From the NCBI GenBank assembly GCA_030639955.1, contig DAOWKH010000040.1, positions 1 through 15,851 of the forward strand: a stretch of DNA of 15,851 nt. The letters are read 5' to 3'. The notes beneath the pieces were generated by a model. The model was not told the DNA's origin, searched no databases, and saw only the letters and a list, made by a program, of their open reading frames with translations. The stretch comes from Candidatus Omnitrophota bacterium. Its GTDB lineage: Bacteria > Omnitrophota > 4484-213. Every line of letters begins with the position of its first letter. Position 1 is the stretch's first letter. Made by a program: the position numbers and the translations under genes. Positions 5,362 to 12,982 of the stretch are shown here, in pieces.

Positions 5362-7785
5362 TCACTCTTCCTCTTCAATCACCTTTGCCACCGCCACCAC
5401 TTTGTCGCCGGGTTTTAGAGAAACTAACTTTACTCCTTGGGTATTCCTGCTAATTGTCCTTATTTCGGAGGTGGCTGTGCGCACAACCATTCCCTGGGCG
5501 GTAATCAGAATCAACTCGTCTTTATCATTCACTGTCTTTATGCTTACCACATCTCCGTTCCTTTTGGTGGTTTTAATATTTATTACCCCTTTGCCGCCGC
5601 GAGATTGTTTTCTATACACAGAAAACTCTGTGCGTTTGCCAAAACCCTGTTCAGTAACGCTAAGAATGGTAGAATTCTTTTCTGTGAGCTCCAAAGAAAT
5701 CAATTTGTCATCCTTATTTAATCTAATCCCTCTTACCCCTTTGGATGCCCTACCGGTCGCCCTTACCCCTTTTTCGCTAAATCTAATTGCTTTTCCCTTT
5801 TGGCTCGCCAAAAATATTTCATCTTCGCCATTGCTAATCTTACAACCAATCAACTCGTCATCTTTATCCAAATCAATAGCTACAATTCCTCCCTTACGCG
5901 GATGGCTATAACTCTCTAATTTTGTCTTTTTTACCAAACCGCTCTTGGTAGCCAAAAGCAAAAATCCTTGTTTAAAATCCTTCACACATATGCAAGAAGC
6001 TACCAATTCTCCGGGCGAAAGTTGTAACAGATTCACAATCGCCCTTCCCTTAGCCATTCTGCCGGCCTCGGGAATCTCAAAAACCTTCAGCCAAAATACC
6101 TTTCCTTTATTGGTAAAAAATAGAATATAATCGTGGGTGGAGGCAACGAATATATTTTCTAAAAAGTCCTTATCTCTTATCTCGGCCGCAGTAACTCCTT
6201 TTCCGCCCCGCCTCTGCCGACGGTAATGGCTCACCGGAAACCTCTTAATATATCCTAAATGACTAATAGTAACCAGGACATCCTGTTGGGCAATGAGGTC
6301 CTCAATTTCCAAATCCTCTTGCTCGGCTAAAATCTCTGTCCTTCTTTCATCGCCAAATCTCTCCTCTATCTCGGTCAATTCCTGTTTTATAATCTCTCTA
6401 ACTTTCTGTTTGCTCTTTAGGATTAATTTATACTCCTCTATCTTTTTAAGCAGCTCCAAATATTCCTCTTTAATCTTTTTCTTTTCCAGAGCGGTCAGGC
6501 GCTGAAGTTGCATCTCCAAAATTGCTTTTGCTTGCACCTCACTAAGCGAGAATTTCTTAACTAAATTTATCTTTGCTTCCTCTACCGTTTTGGAATGCCT
6601 GATTGTTTTAATAACCTCATCTAAATTATTCAGGGCAATGGTTAACCCTTCTAAGATATGGGCGCGTTTTTCGGCTTTATCTAATTCAAACCTGGTGCGC
6701 CGCTCAATAACATCCTCGCGGTGCTCAATAAAACAATTAAGCACTTGCTTTAGATTCAAAACTACAGGCCTACTTCTCACCAAAGCAAGCATAATTATAC
6801 CGAATGTGGAGCGCAACTGCGTTCGTTTATAGAGCTGATTTAAAACAACCTGACTATTCGCATCTTTCTTTAATTGAATAACAATGCGCATTCCCTCGCG
6901 GTCGGATTCATCACGCACATCGCTAATTCCCTCAATCTTCTTATCCCGCACAAGAGCAGCAATGCTTTTGATAAGTTCGGCCTTGTTCACCTGATAAGGA
7001 ATTTCGCTAACAATAATCGCCTCCCTGCCTTTTTCTTTCTCAATGTATGCCCGTCCCTGAATCTTTATTATTCCTCTACCGGTAGTATATGCCTGTTTAA
7101 TCCCCTCTCTGCCACAGATAATTCCAGCAGTAGGAAAATCAGGACCCTTTATTTTGGTCATTAGTTTCTTTATAGAAACCTCGGGTTCGTCTAAAAGTAG
7201 ATTGGTCCCTTTGATAACCTCGCTCAGATTATGGGCGGGGATATTGGTGGCCATCCCTACAGCAATCCCGGAAGAGCCGTTAATCAGCAAATTAGGAATT
7301 CTGGCCGGCAGAACCGAAGGTTCGGTTAAGCTATTATCAAAATTAGGAATAAAATCAACTGTGTTTTTATCAATATCTAAAAGGAGCTGGCTACTAATCC
7401 TTTGCATCCGCGTTTCCGTGTATCGCATAGCCGCCGCGGCATCTCCATCGACCGAGCCAAAATTGCCTTGACCGTCAATCAGAGGATACCTCAAAGAAAA
7501 CTCCTGCACCATTCTTACCAAAGAATCATAAACGGCTACATCGCCGTGAGGATGAAATTTCCCTAAGACCTCCCCGACCACGCGAGCGCATTTTTTATAG
7601 GGTTTATTGTATTCCAGGCCCAATTCTTGCATTGCATAAAGAATGCGGCGGTGCACCGGTTTTAAGCCATCGCGCACATCGGGAAGCGCCCTCCCTACGA
7701 TTACGCTCATTGAGTAATCAAGATAGGATCTCTTCATCTCGTCTTCTACGCAAACAGGAACTATCTTTTCTTTTTGGGTATACAA
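5362..7785 (-). CDS. gyrA: DNA gyrase subunit A
   Basis: The breakage-reunion subunit of DNA gyrase, an A2B2 enzyme that introduces negative supercoils using ATP. At 807 residues it is of usual size. The N-terminal winged-helix region carries RPDVRDGLKPVHRRILYAM-type sequence (33-52), the quinolone-pocket segment HPHGDVAVYD (78-87), and the catalytic tyrosine RYTE (Tyr122). The C-terminal beta-pinwheel contains the GyrA box QRRGGKG, required for DNA wrapping, which supports gyrase rather than ParC. The position equivalent to E. coli Ser83 is valine; Asp87 is kept. The start is a TTG at 7785, backed by AAGGAGG directly upstream. The protein ends in an acidic EEEE tail. It lies downstream of gyrB, separated by a repeat-filled spacer. 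Confidence 0.98.
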   Translation of the reverse strand: MYTQKEKIVPVCVEDEMKRSYLDYSMSVIVGRALPDVRDGLKPVHRRILYAMQELGLEYNKPYKKCARVVGEVLGKFHPHGDVAVYDSLVRMVQEFSLRYPLIDGQGNFGSVDGDAAAAMRYTETRMQRISSQLLLDIDKNTVDFIPNFDNSLTEPSVLPARIPNLLINGSSGIAVGMATNIPAHNLSEVIKGTNLLLDEPEVSIKKLMTKIKGPDFPTAGIICGREGIKQAYTTGRGIIKIQGRAYIEKEKGREAIIVSEIPYQVNKAELIKSIAALVRDKKIEGISDVRDESDREGMRIVIQLKKDANSQVVLNQLYKRTQLRSTFGIIMLALVRSRPVVLNLKQVLNCFIEHREDVIERRTRFELDKAEKRAHILEGLTIALNNLDEVIKTIRHSKTVEEAKINLVKKFSLSEVQAKAILEMQLQRLTALEKKKIKEEYLELLKKIEEYKLILKSKQKVREIIKQELTEIEERFGDERRTEILAEQEDLEIEDLIAQQDVLVTISHLGYIKRFPVSHYRRQRRGGKGVTAAEIRDKDFLENIFVASTHDYILFFTNKGKVFWLKVFEIPEAGRMAKGRAIVNLLQLSPGELVASCICVKDFKQGFLLLATKSGLVKKTKLESYSHPRKGGIVAIDLDKDDELIGCKISNGEDEIFLASQKGKAIRFSEKGVRATGRASKGVRGIRLNKDDKLISLELTEKNSTILSVTEQGFGKRTEFSVYRKQSRGGKGVINIKTTKRNGDVVSIKTVNDKDELILITAQGMVVRTATSEIRTISRNTQGVKLVSLKPGDKVVAVAKVIEEEE

Positions 7786-7812
7786 CCTTCCTCCTTCACT
7801 TCGTTCAGTCGT
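7786..7812 (-). promoter_or_regulatory. gyrA ribosome binding site next to a degenerate palindrome
   Basis: AAGGAGG precedes the TTG start codon and decides it. It is fused to the sequence CTGAACGAAGTGAAGGA, which resembles CTGAGTGAAGCGAAGGA on the plus strand at 11825-11841 upstream of dnaN (14 of 17 positions). The ribosome binding site may therefore come partly from a dispersed repeat. Confidence 0.5.
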
Positions 7813-7816
7813 CAGA

Positions 7817-7930
7817 AATCAAATATTAAATATCAAAAATCAAATATGCAAACTAAAAATATAAAAATTTAAGTTTTTGCATTTTTGATATGTGTTTTTG
7901 ATTTTTGGTTTTTGATTTTTGGTTTTTGAT
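7817..7930. repeat. AT-rich inverted and tandem repeat between gyrB and gyrA
   Basis: The spacer contains 2.7 tandem copies of a 14-bp unit GTTTTTGATTTTTG (7893-7930), running up to the gyrB stop codon. The other half (7817-7853) is made of the complementary words ATCAAA and TATCAAAAATC, so the two halves form an imperfect AT-rich hairpin. On the minus strand there is no GC stem or T run, so this is not a standard terminator and gyrB-gyrA read-through seems possible. Confidence 0.6.
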
Positions 7931-10242
7931 TATACATCCAGATTCTTCACTTCCAAAGCATTCTTTTCAATAAATCTACGGCGGGGTTCGACAACATCAC
8001 CCATCAGCATTGTAAAAATCTCATCGGCCTCTACAACATCTTCCAACACTACCTTTAAAATTGTGCGTTTGTCCGGATTCATCGTCGTCTCCCAGAGCTG
8101 CTCTGGGTTCATCTCCCCCAAACCTTTATACCTCTGCACGGCAATTCCCTGCTGGGCATATTCCTGAATAAAACCCCTCAATTCTTTTAAATTTAAAATT
8201 TCTTTTTCTCTTTTGGAGGCAAGAATCTTTAAAATGGGCTGGTGCGAAAAATAATCCTTTATACTCAATCCCAAATCCTCTAACTGTTTAAAATCTTTTG
8301 TCAGCTCTTTTTCCTCTCTTAATTCTATTGCTTCTTCGCTGAGCTCATCTTCGGAAAAGAAGAATTTATCCTCTCCTTCTATCTTTGCCCAATAAAGCGG
8401 CAATTTCTTCTTTTTTAAAAAACACCTGGCGTATTTCTCAAAATCTACTCCCCTTTTTTTTAGATAAAGTGAGAATTCTTCGATGTTACGGGTAATCTCT
8501 ATTATCTTTTTAATTTCTTGAGGATTATACTTATAACTATCTGACAGGCGCAGCAAAGTGATATCTGTTGAAATGCCGATGTTTAAAAAAAACTTTTCTT
8601 TTTCCTCCTCGGTCTGGATATATTCTTCCTTTTTACCCTTTGTGATTTTATATAAAGGCGGCTGGGCAATATAAATGTGTTCTTTTTCAATCAACTGGCG
8701 CATCTCGCGATAAAAAAAGGTTAGCAATAAGGTGCGGATATGCGCCCCATCAACATCAGAATCGGTCATAATAATTATCTTGTGATACCTTAACTTGGAA
8801 ATATCAAAATCCTCTCTAATACCGGCTCCAATGGCCATTGCCATTGTTTTTATTTCCTCATTGCTCAAAACCTTATCTATCCTTGCCTTTTGCACATTCA
8901 GCACTTTTCCTCTTAAAGGTAATATTGCCTGAAAGCGACGGTCGCGCCCCTGTTTCGCTGAGCCACCGGCACTGTCTCCTTCCACCAGATAAAGCTCACA
9001 AAGCTGGGGGTCTCTCTCTGAACAATCGGCTAATTTGCCGGGCAGAAGTCCTCCTTCCAGCACCCCTTTGCGGCGGGTAAGCTCTCTCGCCTGGCGGGCG
9101 GCTTCGCGGGCGCGGGCAGCCATAACCCCCTTTTCGATAATCTTGCGGGCAACCGGGGGATTTTCTTCCAAAAAGGTCTTTAGACAACTGCTGACTATTG
9201 ACTCCATAATCCCCTGAATCTCGCTGTTCCCCAATTTTGTCTTTGTTTGTCCTTCGAATTGGGGATTAGGCAGCTTCACGCTGATTACTGCGGTGAGCCC
9301 CTCGCGGACATCTTCACCTGAGAGATTATTAATCTTTTTCAGCAAGTCCTTATCCTTGCAATACTGATTGATTGTGCGTGTAAGGGCAGAGCGGAATCCA
9401 CTCAAATGCGTTCCTCCTTCTGTTGTGTTGATATTATTGGCAAAGCTAAATATATTCTCGCTATAACTGTCATTAAACTGCATCGCTACTTCTACATTTA
9501 TCCTGTCTTGCTCTTTTTGAAAATAGACAACCTTTTTATGCAGGGGATTCTTGTTTTCATTTAGATACTCAACAAAAGAAATAATCCCTCCCTTGTATCT
9601 AAATATATGCTCCTTGCCACTCCTCTCTTCGCTAACAGCAATCTTTAAACCTTTATTTAAAAAAGCCAATTCTCTTAACCTCTGCGAAAGGGCATCGAAA
9701 GAGAAATTGGTTTGTTTAAAAATCTGACTATCGGGCTTAAAGGTCACTATTGTGCCGCTGTTTTTGGATTTACCAATAATTTTTAAAGGACTGACTACCG
9801 CTCCTCTTTCGTAGCGCTGTTTAAACAGCTTTCCTTCTCTCTTCACCTCTACTTCTAACCACTCGCTTAAGGCATTCACCACCGAAACTCCTACTCCGTG
9901 CAAGCCCCCGCTGACCTTATAAGTGCGGTGGTCAAATTTACCCCCGGCGTGCAAGGTGGTCATCACTACTTCTACGGCTGGCTTCTTTTGTGTCTTGTGC
10001 TTATCTACAGGGATGCCCCGTCCATTATCAGCAACGCTGACACTGCCATCGGCATTAAGCATAACATTAATCTCTGTGCAATAATCAACCATTGCTTCGT
10101 CAATGCTGTTATCTACTACTTCCTGAACCAAATGATGTAAACCAGCAATGGAGGTATCGCCAATATACATTGCCGGCCGCTGTTTTACTGCTTCAATTCC
10201 TTCTAAAACCTGGATATTTGTAGCGTCGTATTTTTCTGTCAT
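7930..10242 (-). CDS. gyrB: DNA gyrase subunit B
   Basis: The ATPase subunit of gyrase. Residue numbers are from the ATG at 10242 (770 aa). The GHKL ATPase domain shows EVVDN (41-45), DNGRGIP (72-78) and GGLHGVG (112-118). The Toprim domain has EGDSAGGSAKQGRDR (421-435) and the metal-binding DSDVDG (494-499), and QRYKGLGEMN begins at 703. About 150 residues (roughly 546-700) separate YIQTEEE from QRYKGLG. Most GyrB proteins of about 640 aa lack this insertion, whereas E. coli GyrB has one in the Toprim/tail region. The frame stays open to 10344, but those extra residues are repeat DNA; MTEKYDATNIQVLEGIEAVKQRP is the conserved start. No ribosome binding site is visible, because the E2 repeat abuts the ATG. 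Confidence 0.97.
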   Translation of the reverse strand: MTEKYDATNIQVLEGIEAVKQRPAMYIGDTSIAGLHHLVQEVVDNSIDEAMVDYCTEINVMLNADGSVSVADNGRGIPVDKHKTQKKPAVEVVMTTLHAGGKFDHRTYKVSGGLHGVGVSVVNALSEWLEVEVKREGKLFKQRYERGAVVSPLKIIGKSKNSGTIVTFKPDSQIFKQTNFSFDALSQRLRELAFLNKGLKIAVSEERSGKEHIFRYKGGIISFVEYLNENKNPLHKKVVYFQKEQDRINVEVAMQFNDSYSENIFSFANNINTTEGGTHLSGFRSALTRTINQYCKDKDLLKKINNLSGEDVREGLTAVISVKLPNPQFEGQTKTKLGNSEIQGIMESIVSSCLKTFLEENPPVARKIIEKGVMAARAREAARQARELTRRKGVLEGGLLPGKLADCSERDPQLCELYLVEGDSAGGSAKQGRDRRFQAILPLRGKVLNVQKARIDKVLSNEEIKTMAMAIGAGIREDFDISKLRYHKIIIMTDSDVDGAHIRTLLLTFFYREMRQLIEKEHIYIAQPPLYKITKGKKEEYIQTEEEKEKFFLNIGISTDITLLRLSDSYKYNPQEIKKIIEITRNIEEFSLYLKKRGVDFEKYARCFLKKKKLPLYWAKIEGEDKFFFSEDELSEEAIELREEKELTKDFKQLEDLGLSIKDYFSHQPILKILASKREKEILNLKELRGFIQEYAQQGIAVQRYKGLGEMNPEQLWETTMNPDKRTILKVVLEDVVEADEIFTMLMGDVVEPRRRFIEKNALEVKNLDV

Positions 10243-10365
10243 AACTTCGTTATGCCTGATTACAACGATTAAATCAAGATTACAGCGATAACTTCTTAGC
10301 AATCTGTGTAATCCCCGCCTGCCAAGCTTGGCGGGCAGGGGCATTTAATCTGTGTAATCAAACAT
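10241..10365. repeat. GATTACA-type repeat element, copy E2, with nested palindrome
   Basis: Shares with 674-778 the head ATAACTTCGTTAT (10241-10253), the following CTGATTACA, and the end TAATCAAACAT (10365). Inside are AAGATTACAGCGAT and two AATCTGTGTAATC words. Between those two words sits the GC-rich palindrome at 10313-10341, which looks like a later insertion: without it this copy would be about 96 bp, close to the 105 bp of the other. It fills most of the DUF721-gyrB spacer and its head touches the gyrB start codon. Confidence 0.72.
10313..10341. repeat. GC-rich palindrome, CCTGCC/GGCAGG family, copy 2
   Basis: CCCCGCCTGCC (10313-10323) pairs with GGCGGGCAGGGG (10330-10341), with one bulge, around a HindIII-type AAGCTT centre. 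It lies inside the E2 repeat and has relatives at 188-212 and 13168-13187. Confidence 0.65.
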
Positions 10366-10372
10366 CCTTTCT

Positions 10373-10672
10373 TTAAAGGATGTTTCCTATCCTAAACCTT
10401 ATCTCTACCAAAAATCTGTTTCCTAATACTTCTTCTATTTTATTTTTCCATTCTTCTTTATTAAAATTTAGATTATACAACCAGGGCGAGCTATCTACGG
10501 CAACTATTAGTTTAATCTTCTTTTTATTTCTTTTTACTTCTCTTAATTTGCTATGCTCTTGGGCTATCGGCGGAACAATCCTTTTCCAAATCTCTCTAAT
10601 ATCCTCTCTCTCCTCGCCCTTTATCTGCTCAATAACTTCACCAACTACATCCTTGAAAAGTTTCGGCTGCAT
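10373..10672 (-). CDS. DUF721 (DciA-like) protein
   Basis: A 99-residue protein of the DUF721 family. Family members such as DciA act as helicase-loading or operator factors for DnaB in many bacteria lacking DnaC. The N-terminal half holds the typical I...IWKRIVPPIAQEHS segment (about 26-42), then the lysine-rich hinge RNKKKIKLIVAVDSSPWLYNL and the ending RIGNI, which resembles the KH-like fold of the family. The start ATG at 10672 follows AAGGTG and lies 8 nt past the dnaN stop, so the two genes are co-transcribed. In many genomes this gene sits between recF and gyrB; recF is not present here. Function as a helicase loader is inferred from family and position. Confidence 0.85.
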   Translation of the reverse strand: MQPKLFKDVVGEVIEQIKGEEREDIREIWKRIVPPIAQEHSKLREVKRNKKKIKLIVAVDSSPWLYNLNFNKEEWKNKIEEVLGNRFLVEIRFRIGNIL

Positions 10673-10680
10673 ATTACACC

Positions 10681-11787
10681 TTATTCTATCTGCATTGGCA
10701 TCAGCACACAGGTGAAGTTGTCTGCCTTAAACAGACCGGGTTTCTCGCTTTCCTCTAAAGCTAATGTCAATTTCTCAAAGGGAATACTGCGAAACATATC
10801 CAACAGATAATGAGGATTAAAACCGACGGTAATCTCTTCTCCTTGATACTCCACGCCAATCTCTTCTTTTGCTTCTCCTAAATCCGGGGTCTCGCTGCTG
10901 ATAAGTATTTTATTTTTAGAGAGATTGAGCTTCATTAAAGAAGATGCGGGAGAGGTTAATAAACTAACTCGTCGGGTAGCAGAGAAAATTTCTTCTTTAC
11001 TCAAACTTACGAGCTTATCGCTTTTCGAGGGAATAACTTGCTCATAATCGGGAAATTCTCCTTCGATTAAACGCGAAATTATTGTCGTCCTATCAACAAC
11101 AAAAGCAATTTGGTTTTCAATCAAATAAATCTGCACTTCCCCTTCTTCGCCCAATAATCTGTTCAACTCCCGAACTGCCTTTATAGGCAGAATTATCCCC
11201 TTCTTCCATAAATTTCCTTCTGCTTTCTGAATCTCTTTCTCGGCTAAAACCAGCCGACGGCCGTCGGTAGCTACCAATTTCAATTTCCCATCTTTAAGGA
11301 CAAATAAAATTCCATTAAGAACATAACGGCTTTCTTCATTAGAGACCGCAAAAGCAGTCATCGTAAGCAAAGCCCTGAGTTCATTTTGCGAGAGGATTAT
11401 CTTTTCTTTATTCTCGGTGGAAAAAGAAGGGAGTTGAGGGAAATCATCCGCAGGCAATCCCATTATCCGATAAAATACCTTGCCGGCTTCAAGTTGAATA
11501 ATATTATTTTTTTTAACAGAAACGCTTATTTCCTCATCAGGCAACTCGCGGGCAATATCGCTAATTTTCTTAGCCGGAACGGTGACTGAACCTGCTTGTT
11601 CAATTACTGCTCCTTCTATTGACGCCGAAATTCCCATCTCTAAATCAGTCCCGCTGAATTTAAGCTTTCCTTCTTCGGCTTCAAGCAAAATATTAGATAG
11701 AATGGGCAGAGTTGCTCGCGGGTTGATTACATTGCTCACCTTCTGAATCCCATCTCTCAACAAACTCCTTCTGCATTTAATCTTCAT
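10681..11787 (-). CDS. dnaN: DNA polymerase III beta subunit (sliding clamp)
   Basis: The ring-shaped processivity clamp that tethers DNA polymerase III and other proteins to DNA. The 368 residues are the normal length for this three-domain protein. The N-terminus MKIKCRRSLLRDGIQKVSNVINPRATLPILSNILLEAEEGKLKFSGTDLEMGI is split here by function: first helix (6-22), conserved LPILSN, then the LE(A)...TDLE segment. NGILF, DGRRL and the C-terminal MPMQIE, contributing to the peptide-binding pocket, are also present. The frame is open to 11850, but the ATG at 11787 is right because AGGAGGTG lies 5 nt upstream. It heads the replication cluster dnaN-DUF721-gyrB-gyrA. dnaA and recF are not adjacent. 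Confidence 0.97.
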   Translation of the reverse strand: MKIKCRRSLLRDGIQKVSNVINPRATLPILSNILLEAEEGKLKFSGTDLEMGISASIEGAVIEQAGSVTVPAKKISDIARELPDEEISVSVKKNNIIQLEAGKVFYRIMGLPADDFPQLPSFSTENKEKIILSQNELRALLTMTAFAVSNEESRYVLNGILFVLKDGKLKLVATDGRRLVLAEKEIQKAEGNLWKKGIILPIKAVRELNRLLGEEGEVQIYLIENQIAFVVDRTTIISRLIEGEFPDYEQVIPSKSDKLVSLSKEEIFSATRRVSLLTSPASSLMKLNLSKNKILISSETPDLGEAKEEIGVEYQGEEITVGFNPHYLLDMFRSIPFEKLTLALEESEKPGLFKADNFTCVLMPMQIE

Positions 11788-11806
11788 ATGACACCTCCTT
11801 TCCTTA

Positions 11807-11841
11807 CTCGCCGCAGGCGAGAGCCTGAGTGAAGCGAAGGA
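11807..11841. repeat. Small palindrome in the dnaN leader
   Basis: CTCGCC (11807-11812) pairs with GGCGAG (11816-11821) around GCA, followed by CTGAGTGAAGCGAAGGA. It lies about 15 nt upstream of the dnaN ribosome binding site, so on the minus-strand mRNA a hairpin would sit just before translation initiation. A related degenerate word lies in front of gyrA. Confidence 0.5.
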
Positions 11842-11902
11842 TAAAAACATAGTTAGCAGAAATTACTTTCACTTGTGCCCGCAAGGGTATTTAACAACTT
11901 TG

Positions 11903-11923
11903 CATTTGACATAGTATGTCTCT
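11903..11923. repeat. 21-bp repeat, copy 1 (at the metF stop)
   Basis: The sequence CATTTGACATAGTATGTCTC plus a final T contains the perfect palindrome GACATAGTATGTC. It touches the metF stop codon. The copy at 13288-13308 differs at one position (G to A) and lies at the end of the folP-like gene. Confidence 0.6.
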
Positions 11924-12786
11924 TAATCTATTCCCTCTACCACCTCTTTAACTAAATTATTTTTACCTAAGGGCATCAGATGCACGCCTTGACAAAGAGG
12001 GCGTATCTGCTTGATTAACTCCGAGGCAATCTTCACTGTCTCCTTTTCTTTATCCATTGCTGTCTCTATTCTCTTCATAATCTCCTGGGGAATAGAAATT
12101 CCAGGTATATTTTTATTTAAGTAATCGGCTGTTTTGGGGCTTTTTAAAAAGATAATCCCGCCCAAAACCGGGATATTAAACTTCTTAACCCTTTTCATAA
12201 ACTCAGCAAATTTAGAAATATCAAATATCGGTTGGGTCTGAAAAAACTTCGCTCCGGCTCTGATCTTTTTCTCCATCTTGCTGATTTGAAAATCAAGGTT
12301 TTCGGCATTGGGGTCGACAGCCGCTCCGCAAAAGAACTGCGGCGAGCCATTTAATTCCTTTTCGGCTAAATCATAGCCCTGTTCCATCCTCTTTATCATT
12401 TCTAAAATCCCTATAGAATCCAAATCAAACACAGGTTTTGCCTCTTTTTGATCACCGCAACTTGGAGGATCGCCGCTTAGGACAAGGATATTTCTGATTC
12501 CTAAAACAGAGGCACTCAGAATATCCGATTGCAGGGCTAAGCGATTGCGATGGCTGGCGGTTATTTGAAAAATCGGCTCGCCCCCTCTTTGTCTAATCAG
12601 ATAAGATAGACACAGCGAACTCAGCCGCATCACCCCTCCAGCCATATCGGTAACATTAACTGCGTCTATTTTATCCTTTAAAGAATCAGCCGCAGATAAT
12701 GCTGACTGGACATTTGTTCCTTTGGGTGGAGCGACTTCAGCAGTAATTACAAACTTTCTTTTATCTAATTTCTCTTGAAAATCCAT
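11923..12786 (-). CDS. metF: Methylenetetrahydrofolate reductase
   Basis: A TIM-barrel flavoprotein that reduces 5,10-methylene-THF to 5-methyl-THF, feeding methionine synthesis and, in acetogens, the methyl branch of the Wood-Ljungdahl pathway. The 287 residues are the single-domain bacterial length. Visible features are the catalytic glutamate in ITAEVAPPKG (Glu17), the LVLSGDPP loop with the folate-contacting aspartate (Asp106), and FFQTQPIFD (181-189), which contacts substrate and FAD. The ATG at 12786 has no clear ribosome binding site. Immediately upstream is a 153-bp nested hairpin that could form the mRNA leader. No metV partner is adjacent. Whether it works in methionine synthesis or acetogenesis cannot be told from the window. 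Confidence 0.94.
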   Translation of the reverse strand: MDFQEKLDKRKFVITAEVAPPKGTNVQSALSAADSLKDKIDAVNVTDMAGGVMRLSSLCLSYLIRQRGGEPIFQITASHRNRLALQSDILSASVLGIRNILVLSGDPPSCGDQKEAKPVFDLDSIGILEMIKRMEQGYDLAEKELNGSPQFFCGAAVDPNAENLDFQISKMEKKIRAGAKFFQTQPIFDISKFAEFMKRVKKFNIPVLGGIIFLKSPKTADYLNKNIPGISIPQEIMKRIETAMDKEKETVKIASELIKQIRPLCQGVHLMPLGKNNLVKEVVEGID

Positions 12787-12808
12787 TATTTAGTTAACTT
12801 TTAATCAG

Positions 12809-12961
12809 AGCGTAGGATTGGTCGCACGAAAGCACGCCGTTGATTTGCCCAGCGAGCAAATCACGGCTCGGTGCTCGCCCTCGCTCTCTCGCTCACTGCG
12901 TTCGCTCGAACCGTGCCCGCTCGGGCTCCGCAACGGCTTCTTAGCGACACAATCCTACGCT
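12809..12961. repeat. 153-bp nested inverted repeat upstream of metF
   Basis: Outer arms AGCGTAGGATTG (12809-12820) and CAATCCTACGCT (12950-12961) are perfect complements. The next pair, GTCGC/GCGAC, extends the stem with one bulge. Further in, GCCGTTG (12836-12842) pairs with CAACGGC (12931-12937), CACGGCTCG (12862-12870) with CGAACCGTG (12907-12915) at 8 of 9, and GATTTGC/GCAAATC (12842-12862) makes a local hairpin. It is visibly more GC-rich than its surroundings. It could be a mobile palindromic element or a structured leader RNA of metF; I recognise no known riboswitch class. Confidence 0.65.
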
Positions 12962-12982
12962 TTAAATTTCCTCCCCGACCAT

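Noticed and set aside
10001..10009. TTATCTACA as a DnaA box
   Set aside because: A single near-match inside the conserved gyrB coding sequence with no cluster nearby; not enough to propose an origin.
10243..10344. Longer gyrB start with 34 extra residues
   Set aside because: The extra codons translate the E2 repeat and GC palindrome; the conserved gyrase B N-terminus begins at the ATG at 10242.
11788..11850. Longer dnaN start with 21 extra residues
   Set aside because: The extension runs through a palindrome and the ribosome binding site; the AGGAGGTG-preceded ATG at 11787 gives the standard clamp N-terminus.
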